From positions 1 to 64,000 of the forward strand of contig OENT01000429.1 of NCBI GenBank assembly GCA_900239685.1: DNA of 64,000 bases. Direction: 5' to 3'. The position numbers and the translations under genes were made by a program. Below are positions 11,534 to 24,163 of the stretch, piece by piece. Under the pieces are notes generated by a model. It had not been told where the DNA came from and made no database searches. It saw only the letters and a list, made by a program, of their open reading frames with translations. The DNA comes from Rotaria macrura. Its lineage: Eukaryota > Rotifera > Eurotatoria > Philodinida > Philodinidae. Position 1 is the stretch's first letter. Each line of letters starts with the position of its first letter.

Positions 11534-13608
11534 ATGAATCGGTTCTTAGCTGTTGAGGTTGGTAACAAAAAACTTCCTCCTATCGGTGCCTACTGGGAGC
11601 AAGATATCGTTTCGCTTGAAAAAGCGTTGGAACCGGTTAAGACCCGTTTCAAGCAGTTAGAGAGATCGATTAGTGAATCAAAAAAGTACTGTTGTTATCC
11701 ATCAAAACATCAACTTACACGGGACGAGTCGGCGGCTATTTTTTTGTATACTATGGAAGGCGGTAACAACAGCTTTTATCGTGTTTTGAACGAAGTACTA
11801 CGCTCTGAAAATCGCCGAGCGCTCAGACCCTGGTTAGGGTTTCTCAAACTATTTGATGTAGCCCTGTCCAAATTGTCGACCATTCAAGGATGTGTTTGGC
11901 GAGGTGTACATAGGGATATTAGTCAACAATTTAAAAAGGATGAAATAGTGACATGGTGGAGTATAAGCTCTTGTTCGGTATCTTTGGAAGTTGTTGAAGA
12001 ATTTCTAGGATCAAACGAGGAAGCCACTCTTTTAATGATTGAAGTGAAAACTGCCAAAGATATCAGTGGTTACACAAGTTTTTCTGATGAACATGAAGTC
12101 TTACTGGCACCAGGAACTCAACTACACGTGAAAGGCAATGCTGCGCATCATCGAGGTGGTTTGCATGTTGTTCACTTGATTGAAGTAGATGACAGTCACA
12201 AAATACAATCGCCAGTATTTGTGCCTTCTATGAACTTATTATCAAAATCAGAAGAGAACGGCGTTTCCGGTTAGTACCAAGAGCGTTGCTGGGGATTTGT
12301 GTAAGTGTAGTGAAATTAATACTCACTCACATACACTCCAATCATTATCTGGTGAATTTATTATTAGAAAGACTATTGTTTATATCTTAGTTTATTCTTG
12401 ATACGATAAACATTTACTGAATAGTAATAGAATGTAATATATATGTCAGTGTCCAATCTCAGATACACCTAGGTCAATCTGGGTTGTTCACTTTGCACCA
12501 GTCCAATATCGGATCCAACATTGGACTGACACTATTCTAGGCCATTCTCGGATTCCTCTAGGTCAATCACGGACACGTTTTAAACCAATCAATAATTGGA
12601 TATCAAGTATATTATGGATTTTATGTTGTGACATTTGTGCTGGCTACAAATACATCAAATAAATATGAGATGGAAAAAATTCAATAAAATATTACAAGAA
12701 GGACTCTCGTTGTACTAGTTAATATAAAGGGATAAAAACTAGGACTATTTCGTCTTGTTTCTTCTAAATTTCTTGCGAAATTCTTTGTGTTATTCATTTA
12801 TGATTAGACCAACTGTTTTCGAACATAAAATTTGCTATATTTCATTTCACTTTTGCTTTAATATTACATAAAATCCTCCACAGAATAAAAGGTCATAGCC
12901 TTCTATTATGAAAATTTACATAGCTCCAACAAATATGGCCTTCTAGTGTGGGCTAATTTTTTCCCAGGATTTACTGAGAAACCTAACAATGCTTTCAAAG
13001 TTTTCTTGCATTAAAACAGCTACTATAGGCAGTGAAGTACTAGAAAAACGGCTCGTTTTCTAGAAACAAAAGTAATTTTACTTATCAAGCCTCGGTTTTT
13101 TGAGTGCTAAAACCTAAAAAATCCATTGGATTTCCGAAAAAAGCTGCTAAACACCCCATAACCTTCTATTACGACTTGTAAAATTTTAATTGAGGATGAT
13201 CTTTTACTCTAGTGATTTTGCTTGATATTCAATTATTGATTGGTCTTACTGATATGTTGATCCGACATTGACCTGGGTGAATCTGAGATTGGACCCTGAC
13301 ATATATTCGAAAGAGATAACGAACTAAATCACACTTTGCTATAGATGATAAAAACTGATTTGTTGAACCTCATTCATAGATTTTTCTGATGCAAAAAATA
13401 TTCTTTCACTCTTAATGAACGATTTCATAATTTCTTCATGAGTAACGGCAGACATCGCAACATATTTCAATAAAAGAATATTGTTAATTAATATGTTCAA
13501 TCTTTTTGTCTCTATATTACTTTAGATTCATCAAAACCGGCTGCATCAAACGATGAGCAACGTTTATCAGAAGAGACATTGACTAAGAAGCATGTATCTC
13601 TCATATGA
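11534..13608 (+). CDS. NAD-dependent arginine ADP-ribosyltransferase (ART family), two exons
   Basis: The protein transfers ADP-ribose from NAD+ to protein arginines. It has the R-S-ExE signature of that clade: R123 in VWRGV, S143/S145 in WWSISS, and E186-H-E188 in SFSDEHEVLL, where E188 is the expected catalytic residue. Exon 1 runs from ATG 11534 to 12269. Read straight through, it stops at 12272. A GTTAGT donor at 12270 and TTACTTTAG ending at 13525 join in phase to a second exon of 26 more codons ending TGA 13606-13608. No signal peptide is seen, so it is probably intracellular, unless the in-frame extension upstream (from about 11519) continues into another exon. ARTs are strongly expanded in bdelloids; the target is unknown. 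The second exon is inferred. Confidence 0.8.
12270..13525 (+). other. Inferred long intron of the ADP-ribosyltransferase gene
   Basis: A 1256-bp intron with GTTAGT donor and TTTAG acceptor. Most of it (12443-13303) is an inverted-repeat element; without that, about 395 bp would remain. Confidence 0.55.
12443..13303. mobile_element. Inverted-repeat element inside the ART intron
   Basis: Both ends carry inverted copies of TGTCAGKGTCCAATCTCAGA, continuing into CACCYAGGTCAAT. The flanks are TATA on each side, compatible with a TA duplication. A second inverted pair lies inside: 12584-12607 and 13221-13244 match at all but one of 24 positions. The interior has no reading frame. I read it as a non-autonomous Tc1/mariner-like element of about 861 bp. 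Confidence 0.7.
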
Positions 13609-14540
13609 TTTTCTATCATATTTCGACTAGGTGATATTTGTTCAAACTTGTAAAATAATCGAACAAGATTCTTGTTATAGCTATTTTCTTTCCGTAAAAG
13701 TAGAATATCCTTCATTAAGTTTGATCTTTTATGTCGAGAGAGATAAAGTAATCGAATATCACTATCCTTATTTCATTCATCTTTCTCTGTTCTTTATAAT
13801 CATGTAACAAATTTGACGATATCTTTCATGCAAAAGCAATGTAAGTGAATTGAACTCTCGTTAGAATTATTCAATTTTTTCGACGATCCTGCATCCTTTT
13901 GTGGTATCAGCCCTACAGCCTAAGATTGTGCAAATAAATCGAATCAAATTATTGTGATGAATATACATATGCGTTGTCATCTTTCAATAAATTTCGTCTC
14001 TCAAAGTTTTATTTTTCACCTACAAACTGACCGAATAAACTTTAGTTATAATCGTTTGTCAACCATACGTTCTTCCAGGTTTAATAGCATCTTAAAAATA
14101 TCACTTAGGGACGATTGAAATAATGAACGAGTTCTTCGTTGAGTACATTCATCTAGGGTAAGTTCTCTTTTCTTTTCAACAATTCAAAATGTTGGTTCGA
14201 TATGGAAGTACGATTAGTTGAATAGAAAAATAATTTGAAATGTTCTTGCTCGACGTCTCCCTCAATGATAGTAACGATTGAAGTCTTATTTCAAATGAAA
14301 TGAATGAATTATTTGAAAACGAACATGATTAGAGTTATTCAGATTCTATACGGAATTAAAATTTGATTGTCCACAACATCTAAAAATTTGTCCATTGGAA
14401 TTTATTAATGGTTACATCATGCGAACGATTCAAACTCTGTACAACTCCTTACGCTAATAAACAGACAAATTTTTGTAGCAGCTCAGCGTCAAATTTGAAA
14501 GCATAAATGTTAATCATTAGTCAAAATCTATCAAATGACA
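13609..14540. other. Non-coding stretch
   Basis: AT-rich sequence after the ART terminal exon. From about 14160 it begins to resemble the tandem array that follows, but too weakly to count units. Confidence 0.4.
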
Positions 14541-16890
14541 AAGGCACTCCAATTCACAATAACAATTGACACAGCGATCAAAATAATCAAAGAAGATTTT
14601 TATCAAATTTATTCATGTCAAATGTAATCTAGGATCACGTTCTCAAGATGAAACCATAAAATCAAAGTTGAGAGAGTAATGGAGTAGAACTTTGATGAAA
14701 ATTATTCTTTGTTCGTGCGCTACTCGATCATCTACTTCCAAGTGGAGCAAGTGAACTCGACGTAAATGAAATAACAAAACAAAATTTTCGTTGAAATTAT
14801 TCTTGTCTCATGTCATGTTAGATCATTTTCTCAAGTTGAAACGATTCATTCGAAATCAAGAAAGTAGGGTAACAGAAGTTTTATGAGAGTTTTTCTTTGC
14901 TTATGAGATGTTAGATCGTACGTTGATGCTGAAACGCGGAATTAGTAATGAACAAAATCGTGGAAAAGAATTTTAGTGACAAGCATTCCATTCTAATTTA
15001 ATGTTGAACCATATAACTTGCTCAACGTGAAAACCAGAATTCGCAGACATAAAATAGTGGAAAAGAGTTTTGATGAATGTTATTCTTCTCGTGTGCGGTA
15101 TTGAATTATTTATTGAAAAGTATGAAAAATGATTCGCACATAAGCAAAGTAATGTAACAGAATCTTTCTACAGATTATTCTTTTATTTATTCAACGTTCA
15201 ATCATTTACTCGAACGGAAATAAATGCATTTTAAGTGACCATAGTAAATCAACAAAATGTTGATGAAAATCATTATCTTCTCGTGAGAGATTAGATAATG
15301 TACTGACGTTAAGTTAATAGTTTCAAAGTTCAAAAAATAGTCGAACACCATTTTTATCATGATCCTTCTGTTGTCATGTGATTTTGAATCATATATCTAA
15401 CTTAAAAATAATAATAGCAGTGTGAGAATAGTACTGAGATAGAACTTTCTTTGATACTGTTTAATTCTAATATAGGATTAGATTATGTGCTCTGCAAAAA
15501 GGCCATGAAATTTAAGTGTACAACATAATGAGACAAAATTTTCGTGAAAATCATTCTTTTCTTATCTCTTTCTGATTCATCTATTAAACTTGAAACAATA
15601 AATTCTTAGTAAATAACATCATGAAATAGAATTTTGATGAAAATTGTTCTTTTCTTATCGTATGTTGCATCATGTGCTTGAGGTTGAAGCACAATATTCC
15701 AAGTGAACATAATAGTAACACACCATTTTCGTTAGAATTATTCATTTCTCATGTGATGTTCTATCATATACTTAAGTCGAAAACAATGAATTCGAGATAA
15801 ATACAATACTTCAACAGATTTTTTTTAAAGTTGATGGTTTTCTCATGTGATGTTTGATGATGTGTCGAAATTGAAACATGGAATAAGACGTGATCAAAAT
15901 AGAGCAACTGGATATTGATGAAGGTTATTCTTTTTTTCTGTGTTCCTTGATGGTGTGCTCAATTTGAAAAATCGAGTTGACAAAGGTCAAAATAGAGTAA
16001 TGGGATTCTGCTTTGGTTTATTTTTTATGGATAGAATATTCGATTATGTGCTGATATGGAAACAATAAACTCGAAGTCAACAAAATAGTTTAACAAAATT
16101 TTCGTCAAGATTATTCTCTTCTCATGTTAATGTTAATCATCCTCTAGTTTTTGAAACTATGAATTAGTAGTGAACAAGATAGTGTGACAATTTTGTGCTC
16201 TAAATTATTCTTTTCTCATGTGACATTCAATCATGTGTTGAAATTGAAATAATGACTTTGGAGAACATATAATAATGGAACAAAATTTTGCTGAAAATTA
16301 TGGTTTTGCCATCTAATGTTGGATCATGTTCTCAAGTTGAAACAATAGACTGACACTGGACAAAATATTTGAATAGACTTTTACTGAAAAATATTCTTTT
16401 CTAATGTAATATTAGACCATATTCTCATTTTCAACGATTGTATTTGAATAGAAAAATAAAATGGAATAGAATTTTTATGAGAATTTTTCTTTTATTATGT
16501 AATTTTAGATGATAAACTGTAGTGAAAACGATGAGATCAAAATGAACAGGATAATTGAAAAGAGTTTTGCTGCAGAGTGTTGTGTTATCATGTGATACTG
16601 AATCGCATGATAAAGTTTAAAGAAATGGGTTTGAAGTGAACAAAATACTGGGATAGAATTTTCATCAAAGTTTTCCTTGTCTTATGTTATGTTTAACAAT
16701 TTATTCAAGTTGAAACTGGATTTTGGCAGTGACGATAATATTTGAATAGAATTTTCGTACAAATTATTATTTTTTCATGTTGTATTGGATGAAGTGATCA
16801 AGTGGAAATGTGTATTTGAATTGAACGGAATAACGGCACAGAAGTTTAATGAGGATTGTTCCGTAGTCTTGTTATGTTTGATCACGTTTT
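14540..16890. repeat. Degenerate tandem array, about 95-bp unit, about 24 copies
   Basis: A recurring pattern of roughly AACAGAATTTTGATGAAAAT, then TATTCTTTTCTCATGTGATG, then TTGGATCATGTGCTCAAGTT, then GAAACAATGAATTCGAAGTG. The core ATTATTC-TTTTCTCATG recurs near 14696, 14790, 14886, 15075, 15170, 15266, 15358, 15542, 15640, 15735, 15830, 15921, 16107, 16203, 16388 and 16480, a spacing of about 95 bp. Copies are heavily diverged and no frame stays open, so the array is non-coding. The edges are approximate. Confidence 0.75.
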
Positions 16891-19800
16891 CGTTTGTTAT
16901 TATTGTTTGAATCGTTGCGGAATAATTTTACTACATCGGGTCACTGGTGTTTGGATATTGAAGGCTGAAGGTTTTTTCTTTTGCAGATATACTGTGACAC
17001 AAAGTCAGCAAAATAAATGAACAGAATCTTTATTCGAAGAATGCATCTACGATTTAACTTCAGATCAGATTCATATTTAAAAGCCTTTGATTTGAAATAT
17101 GTAGAATTATTGAATAAAAAATTATTGGTGGCAAGACAAAGTTCTGTTGAAATTATTCAACGTACTTGTAATTATCACTTCTACAACCAGCATCTAATTT
17201 TAATGTAAGGAGAAAGAACATATTTTGATATGATTGTTTTTTTCAATATCATCTATTTGTTGTTTCAACTCTGGTAAAACTAGTAAATATAAAACTTTGT
17301 TTTAATTCGAGCACGATAGTTGAAGGGCATCAAAAACAGCGAATGGTCAACATTTTTATGTGTGTGACAACAAACACTGATGAATTTGTCCTAGTGCTAC
17401 TCTAATACGCTGTTATTTTGTTTTGACTAGTCAAAGAAATAACACGTCATAATTTGTATTTTTTACTCAACTTCGTATTTGTTTAGTCCAAGCAATAATC
17501 AATGCCTAATTAGTTAAGAAAGATTGAGGAAATGAGTGTGAATCTTATATTCTACACTGCACATCACTCAATGCTGACAAAGTAAACAACCATATATCGA
17601 GCTAAAATGTTATCAACAGACAAGTCTTCTTGAAAATAGATGACCCTGAAGATTTTTATTTTCAAACATGTTTTCTAGAGAGGATCAAAAAAAAGTCAAA
17701 CAATTTTTGCATGTATCGTGATACAGGTATGATATTCGGAGATTCAGTATCTTACAAAGAACACATTATTCGGAGCTAAAACTGTCAAGTTTGTTCTAGT
17801 TGTATGTATAGAAATGGTTAAAAGTGTGTAAGGAAAGTGGACGAAATTTATTGTCTAGATCATTTATACTTCATTGGATACTACTTGATTAAAACTGCTA
17901 TGGTCACATTCCATTGAATTCTTCTATGTAGGTTTCATATTATTGACCGTATTTACAAATTGCTGAACAAACGAAGTAGATGCGATCAATTGGATTCAGA
18001 TACAATGAACAGGCCTTTCAAACACAGGTCAAAATACGGGCAATGCTAAGTTCGTATAATCCACAGATCTTAGAGGGTAGTCTTGTGTAGAGTCGAAACA
18101 TCTAGGATAACTTCAAATCTACTACTCTAGCTCGATCTACCAACAAGTCTCTGAATATTTCAGAGTCATTTTCGTGAAGTCTAGGAAGAGAGTCCGATTC
18201 GGTTGAAGAACTATGTGAAGATAATACTCATAATCATAGGAGGAGAACTGAACAAGTGTTATGATATGGTTGAGCCAAGAATTTGCCATTTTGCACATAT
18301 TAGTCACGAATGTTTTTAATGAAAATTTGGGTTTGAAGTGTATTATACTTTCAAATAGTTTATTTATTGATACATTAAATTATAGTCGATGATATATATA
18401 CAAAAAGTTTAACTATACAATTTTTTCTTCAATTAAAACCAACATAGAAGCTTTGGAATTTTTATTCCAATCCATGAGGACCCACCGAAACGATTTTTTA
18501 GCGATTCATTTAAAAGAGCATTCAAGTATCATGCTTTTAAATTTATGTATAAATTAATCTTAAATATTTTGAATAATAATTTTAGACGCCATATTTCATT
18601 ACTCTGCATTGAAAATTTGTTGTAAATACGCGATACAAATATTTCTTGATGATTCTTAGCTATTCATATGAATAATTTGAAACGTTTTAAATTATAATAA
18701 TCGTTAAATCCAAATCTTAAGTTACGAGTCTCGTAATAAAATATCGTAAGATATCGTATCTTGCATTGTTTTCAAAATTGTCAGTGCTAAGGAGAAACGA
18801 CTTATATCAAATGTTATCGTTTCTGATCGAAGTTTACAAAATAAGAAGTAACCGTACCTTGTTACTATCTCTTGGCAAATGAATTCCATAATTATCTCAA
18901 ATAGTATAAATACTGATTGAGTAACAAATCTATTTGAGTTTTAACGTGATAAATTGAAGTCATTAATGCCGTACAAATTTATTTTACCCCTATGAAAAGA
19001 GAAGCATTAAGCCTCAAAGCAAAGTTCGTTTATTTTTTTAACGAATGTGAAAGAGTATATTCTAGTCAAAAAAGATGAGTAATATAAGATGGATCGAATT
19101 GATGTTGTCAATTACAAAAGATTATTTATTAATTATAAAATTTAATTAATATAATTTAAAACTTCACTTTTCTACTTTTTTTTCGAACTGTTTTTAACAG
19201 TTTAGCTACTGTATTTCAATATATGAGACAATAAGTTAATCTCCAAAATATTGCCAGAGGCTTCGCAAGCCGAGTGATCAATTAAAGAAGTGGCATTCAT
19301 ATTGATAGAAAAGGAATTTCAATATTGAAAAATAATTTTGATAATCGAATCTTCTTTTTATGAGCAATAATATCATTTCGTACTTTGACATCAGAAATAG
19401 AAATCTATTGTTATTAAGAAATTTCTAATAATTTAAATGTTCTCAATACTTAATTCAGTGACACGTTTTATTACCGAAAAATCATGAATAAACAGTTACT
19501 ACAATAACGTCAATGCATTCAATTTTTATAACTTCAGTATTTTAACACAAACTTTGATGTAATAGAATAAAATAAAACAGAAAGTATGTTATCGATCACT
19601 TATTTTCCACATATACAATCAAGAAAAAAGTAATACAAAAAAAATAAATACGTAATTTGTATTTTATTCATGGATCAAATCTTCATTTGGTCTACTCGAC
19701 GAAGTTTTCGTACTCCTGTCATAGCAGCTCAGATGAATCCTGGCGTTCGGGTATTCTGTCTTCACAGATATCTACACAATTGGCCAGTATAGTGTCGAAA

Positions 19801-21089
19801 TTCATAATTGAATATAATTAATGAAGAATTTTGAAAGTGTTCAACTAGTGTTTTATACTTATGTGTTCTAGACGCACTATCCAGATGAGTGATTATTGAT
19901 GTGAAGAAAAGATGACAATTCCAGCCAAAACAGTAACTATGCAAGAGAATGATAGACGCGTAAGAAATTTTAATGGAGCTTGCAATTTCACTTTTGTTAA
20001 TATTAATTTTTTCTTTCTAAAAACCATTAAGGATTGTCGAACGCTCGGACACAGTGCGTTTTAATAGTAAGTAGTTCGGAAGCACCTGAAAAAAAACTGT
20101 CACAAATCTCTAATTGAATCATAAGGATGATGAGAAGAGTAATGATTTGTTGTCAGCAAGGTATTTACCATCTGTTATAGGAACTGTGCCATAATTGCAA
20201 CTAGAAAACATCAACCAATGAGCAGTGAACCGGCAAAGTGATTCAGAAGAAAAACTTATTATATCGTGTCGCAGAAGATCCAAACGTTGTCTTTTTCATG
20301 AAATACTTGACCGGCTGTTGAACACTATAGCAATAAAACTATATTCGCAGGAATCATCCTGATAGAGAGATAGCCGATAAACTTGTTCACACAGGCAATC
20401 ATTGGATCATCTATATACTGGGGATTTCTTGTATGAATACGTGTTACATTGTGCATTGCATAGAGTTATATGATTCATTTAAACGATGGATGAACAAAGT
20501 TACCACACTGTAGATTTGTTGAGGTAATCGATAACACCAATCAAGAGAAGTCGCACTTACACTTGGACAGCGAATCTTTTCATTTTTGAATTAGGTATTA
20601 AAAGAAATGATCAAATTCAGATGCATGAATCGATATAATCAATACTCGTGTTGAAGTGAACATAGTTGCCAACATATATAAAACTCATATACGATCAACT
20701 AGTCACACATGGTGATCCTTCACTATGACAAAAAAAACAGAACTTTATTGAAGCGAACAAAAATTATTTTAGTGGAAGTATTCAAAGCTAATAAAACTCG
20801 ATATTAAATAGTCTTGATTTTTGTAGCTTGAGTCTTCCTGAGCCTTCTGGTGTTCAATTTTGTCCGATTTTATAAAGTTTCTGTACCTTAAAAAGCGTAC
20901 ACTCATCGATGACTGAAGCTAAATGCTCATGCTCAGCGGCATCCGAAATACTGCTATTAAATATTTGTTTATATTCAAAACTATTGTTCACGAAAATGTT
21001 TTTCAAATCCGATCATGAATGTTGTTTATAGCATAGGTGATTGGAAAAAGTCAATGAAAACGTTTACAATCGTTGAAGAAAATGAGGGT
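16891..21089. other. Long non-coding stretch
   Basis: About 4.2 kb of AT-rich sequence. The frame at 17017-17208 resembles nothing known and has no splice context. I see no repeat structure, RNA gene or convincing coding exon. The last few hundred bases before 21090 are the likely 3' UTR of the P450 on the minus strand. Confidence 0.45.
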
Positions 21090-22820
21090 TTATGAAGAGC
21101 GTTTTTGTATTTTCACATAAACATTTTCCGGTTTAAGAATCAACAATGTATCTTCTAGCTTGAATTTTTCTTCCATCTGATCACTGTGATAGATTGAATA
21201 TTTTCGAAGTAGACGTGTGAGACATATTTTGATTTCCATCAAAGCAAGCCGCTGACCGATGCAATTACGAGGACCTACGCCAAAGGGCATATAAGCAGTG
21301 GGATGTCTTGATGTTGAATGCCGTTCAGGTAAGAATAAATATGGATCTTCTGGACCCCATAAATCAAGATCATAGTGAATCGATAGCACATCCGGTTGAA
21401 TGACACTCCCTTTCAGTAATGTGATAATATGAATAAAATAAATTTAATCAACTCAAATCTCACCTTCCTCTATAGTATGACCGCAGACAACAGTAGTCAC
21501 ATTACATTCTCTTGACATGGCTCTGGGTGCAATAGGAAACATTCGCAAAACTTCACGTACAAACCAATCAAGATATTTCATATTTTTAACTTGATCGTAT
21601 TCATTGTTACTCTCATCATATTGATCGATTTCATCTTGAAGTTTCTTTTGTGCACGCGGTTCTTTTGCCAAAATATAAGATGAACAAGCAAGTGCTGTCG
21701 CTGTTGTTTCATAACCAGCGACCAAGAACAACATTATATTGGCGCACACTTCATCGTAGTGAAGAAATTTCGACATGACAGAAACATCCATATGATCCTA
21801 AAATGTTCCATTATTATATCATTCTAAATGAACAGAGAAACTAACCTTGATTTGATTTCGTGTGGCAGCATCGAGCATCAATTGCAGAAGATCAACGCCT
21901 CGCTTTGCATCTTCGTTTTTCAAGGACGATCTGCGTAAATCGATTAAATATTTAAGACGTTCCATAAGCCAAAAGCGAGGCATTTCTTCAATACTTGGAA
22001 TGAACTTATGTGCAAAACGTTTCAATAGTATTTGGCCAATTGTGATGTAACTGCGTAACGGAATAAGCCATGGCATCAAGCCACTTAATCGAATCAATGG
22101 ATTTTCTTCAAATTTTTCTGCAATAGCTCCTTCGGCTTTCTTAAGATATTCATTGTCAATATCGTTCTGCATGTCCGTATCAACTCCAAATGCACAGTGA
22201 CCTTTTCAATATTCAAATCAATTTTCAGAAATTTTCTATCTAAAACCAAGTCCGTTATACTCACAGATTACATCCATGGTCAATCGTTTGTAGAGTATGT
22301 AAATATTGAAATCTTGTCGTTCCGATTCACAATATTCTTCTATTTTTTTCATGAACGAATCGACACATGCAACAATCGTTGGTTCCATCGATTTTAATTT
22401 AGCTGATGTAAAACTTGGGTTAATGACATGTCGCTGACGATTCCATTTTGGCCCCTTAGCCGTAATTAGATTAACTTTGTTTCCACTTGATTTTCCAAGA
22501 ATGAAAGGTAAACGGCGTGAATGAAACGATGAAAATTGTTTGATAAATACTTCTTGGAGAAACTCAACATCCGAAACAACATATAATGGACGAGTACCTT
22601 CAAATAACCCTAAGATTGAACCATATTCACGCGTCCATGTTTTAAATTGATAAGTTAATAGAGGAGTTGACCAAAAAGCTCAGTAATGGCCGAAAAAGAA
22701 TTCATACGGAGGGCCTGGAATATTGCGTTGTTCGAAATAAGAATACCGATAGCTCAAGGCCCATAAATACATAATTATCAAGACAAATAGATCGAGCACA
22801 AGAGTGACAAACACAAGCAT
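21090..22820 (-). pseudogene. Cytochrome P450 (CYP3-clan-like), four exons, one in-frame TGA
   Basis: The family is a heme mono-oxygenase of the endoplasmic reticulum acting on lipophilic substrates. Exons are 22820-22265, 22201-21846, 21797-21464 and 21409-21090, separated by GT-AG introns of 63, 48 and 54 bp. The sum is 1566 nt (521 residues plus stop), the usual P450 length. Visible parts are an N-terminal membrane helix (1-25), the proline-rich hinge NIPGPP, WNRQRH (C helix), AGYETTATA (I helix), EVLR (ExxR) and the heme loop FGVGPRNCIG with its cysteine. PERF is PERH here. Codon 47 is TGA (22680-22682), just after the hinge, where CGA would read arginine. Everything else is intact, which suggests recent loss, a null allele or a base error. 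ATG 22818-22820 was chosen because it places the anchor correctly. Confidence 0.85.
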
Positions 22821-23089
22821 GCTTTGCAATAGAAGAAACAAAAAGCTACTTTTCTTTCACTGTTTGTGTGTGTACACATTTGTTTGCTACTAGTCGTGTT
22901 TATCACGCTTCGACGATCACAGATTGTTTCTTTTACGATGGCCAATACTTACACGTGATATTTTAATCAATCATACTATCAATTGCTCACTATCAAAAGC
23001 CCATTTTTCAATGGTGAGAATATAAGCGAGAAAAAACATGAAAGCGAATTAAAACAAAATTGGAGAAGGCATAGAGAAAAACGGTATAT
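22821..23089. other. Region upstream of the P450
   Basis: Holds the probable P450 promoter. From about 23000 it becomes rich in GAAAAA-ATGGCG-like words that continue into the inverted-repeat segment. Confidence 0.35.
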
Positions 23090-23778
23090 ATCAAAATGAG
23101 CGAAAGAAAAAATGTCGATTAAAAAATGGCGCAGAAAAAAATGGAGAAGATAAAATGTCGAATGAAAAAAATAGCGTAGGCGTTTATAGCGAAATTAAAA
23201 ATGGCAAAAAGTTTTTTGAAATAAAATGACTATCAAAATAAAGAATTTTTATTGAATAATAAAATAATAAATAGTAAATTCAAAAAAAGAACAGATGATT
23301 TTCTTTTTTTGAGATAATAAAAGATACGCTACTTGTATTAGATGCCATGAAGAATTATAATAAATTTAAAAAAAATGATATGCACTACGGATGCTCCCGT
23401 GCCGGTGCACCAATCACCGGACCACCGACCGCCGATCGAGCGACTACAGTTGCATTGTTAATTATAGGATACAGTCAATTGTTGGCATCGGTGGTCGGTG
23501 CACTAGTGCATCCCTAATATTCACAGAAGAGTACAAAACAAAATACGGTATATCTTTGTTTAGCTATACGTCTTTACTTTCGTTTGTGTTCATTTTTGTC
23601 CAGAATCTATATTGTCACTATATTAACGAATATCCGTAGCCAGTGAAAATAGACAGCAGAAGAGGACGAAGGCATTAATTATCACTGAATGACATCAGAA
23701 ATATTTTCGGAAATTTTTAGAGGAATACATTTTTCGCTATTTTATATGATCGACATTTTTTCTTTCGCTCATTTTGAT
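23090..23778. mobile_element. Segment bounded by perfect 30-bp inverted repeats
   Basis: Positions 23090-23119 and 23749-23778 are exact reverse complements over 30 bp (core GAGCGAAAGAAAAAATGTCG). Purine-rich AAAATGGCG-like words crowd the left arm. The 689-bp interior has no transposase but contains a smaller foldback (23388-23514). A target duplication was not found, so the true ends may lie further out. Confidence 0.65.
23388..23514. repeat. Small GC-rich foldback
   Basis: The left side reads GGATGCTCCCGTGCCGGTGC and on to CACCGACC; the right side is an imperfect reverse complement (GGCATCGGTGGTCGGTGCAC, then GTGCATCCC). It is much more GC-rich than its surroundings and sits inside the 30-bp inverted-repeat segment, so it may be a nested insertion. 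Confidence 0.55.
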
Positions 23779-23822
23779 GCCATTCGAGAAAAACTGGCAA
23801 TTAGTGAGAAAGCTGAGTATCC

Positions 23823-24163
23823 CAGGTCGACGATTACGGACTTCGTATACGGCTGTAAACGACCGTATACGCTCCCCACACGACCGTAAAAGGTCGTATT
23901 ATAGCGTTTTACATGGTCCAGTATTACGGTCGTATATCACCGTGTCGTATACGAACAAATACAATCGTATATGGAGGAATACGGTAGAAAATGGAAGCCG
24001 CGTACGGATTTTGTATACGAGGACCATAAACGATCGTTTTACTCTCCCTATATCGTCGTATTTCACCGTATAAGACAAGGAGATATACGATCGTAATACT
24101 GGACCATGTATTTTGACGTATTTCGCCGTATACGCTCGTTTACGACCGTGCTTGTTCGACCTG
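23823..24163. mobile_element. CGTATA-rich foldback element
   Basis: The ends are inverted copies of CAGGTCGA. The 341-bp interior is packed with CGTATA/TATACG and CGACCGT words in both orientations. The block ATGGTCCAGTATTACG at about 23912 returns inverted near 24100. It is strikingly rich in CpG for this genome. No target duplication was found. Confidence 0.7.

Noticed and set aside
13512..13715. Minus-strand 67-residue frame
   Set aside because: The plus strand here fits an in-phase terminal exon of the ART gene with acceptor and stop.
17017..17208. 63-residue frame after the tandem array
   Set aside because: No recognisable domain and no splice or start context.
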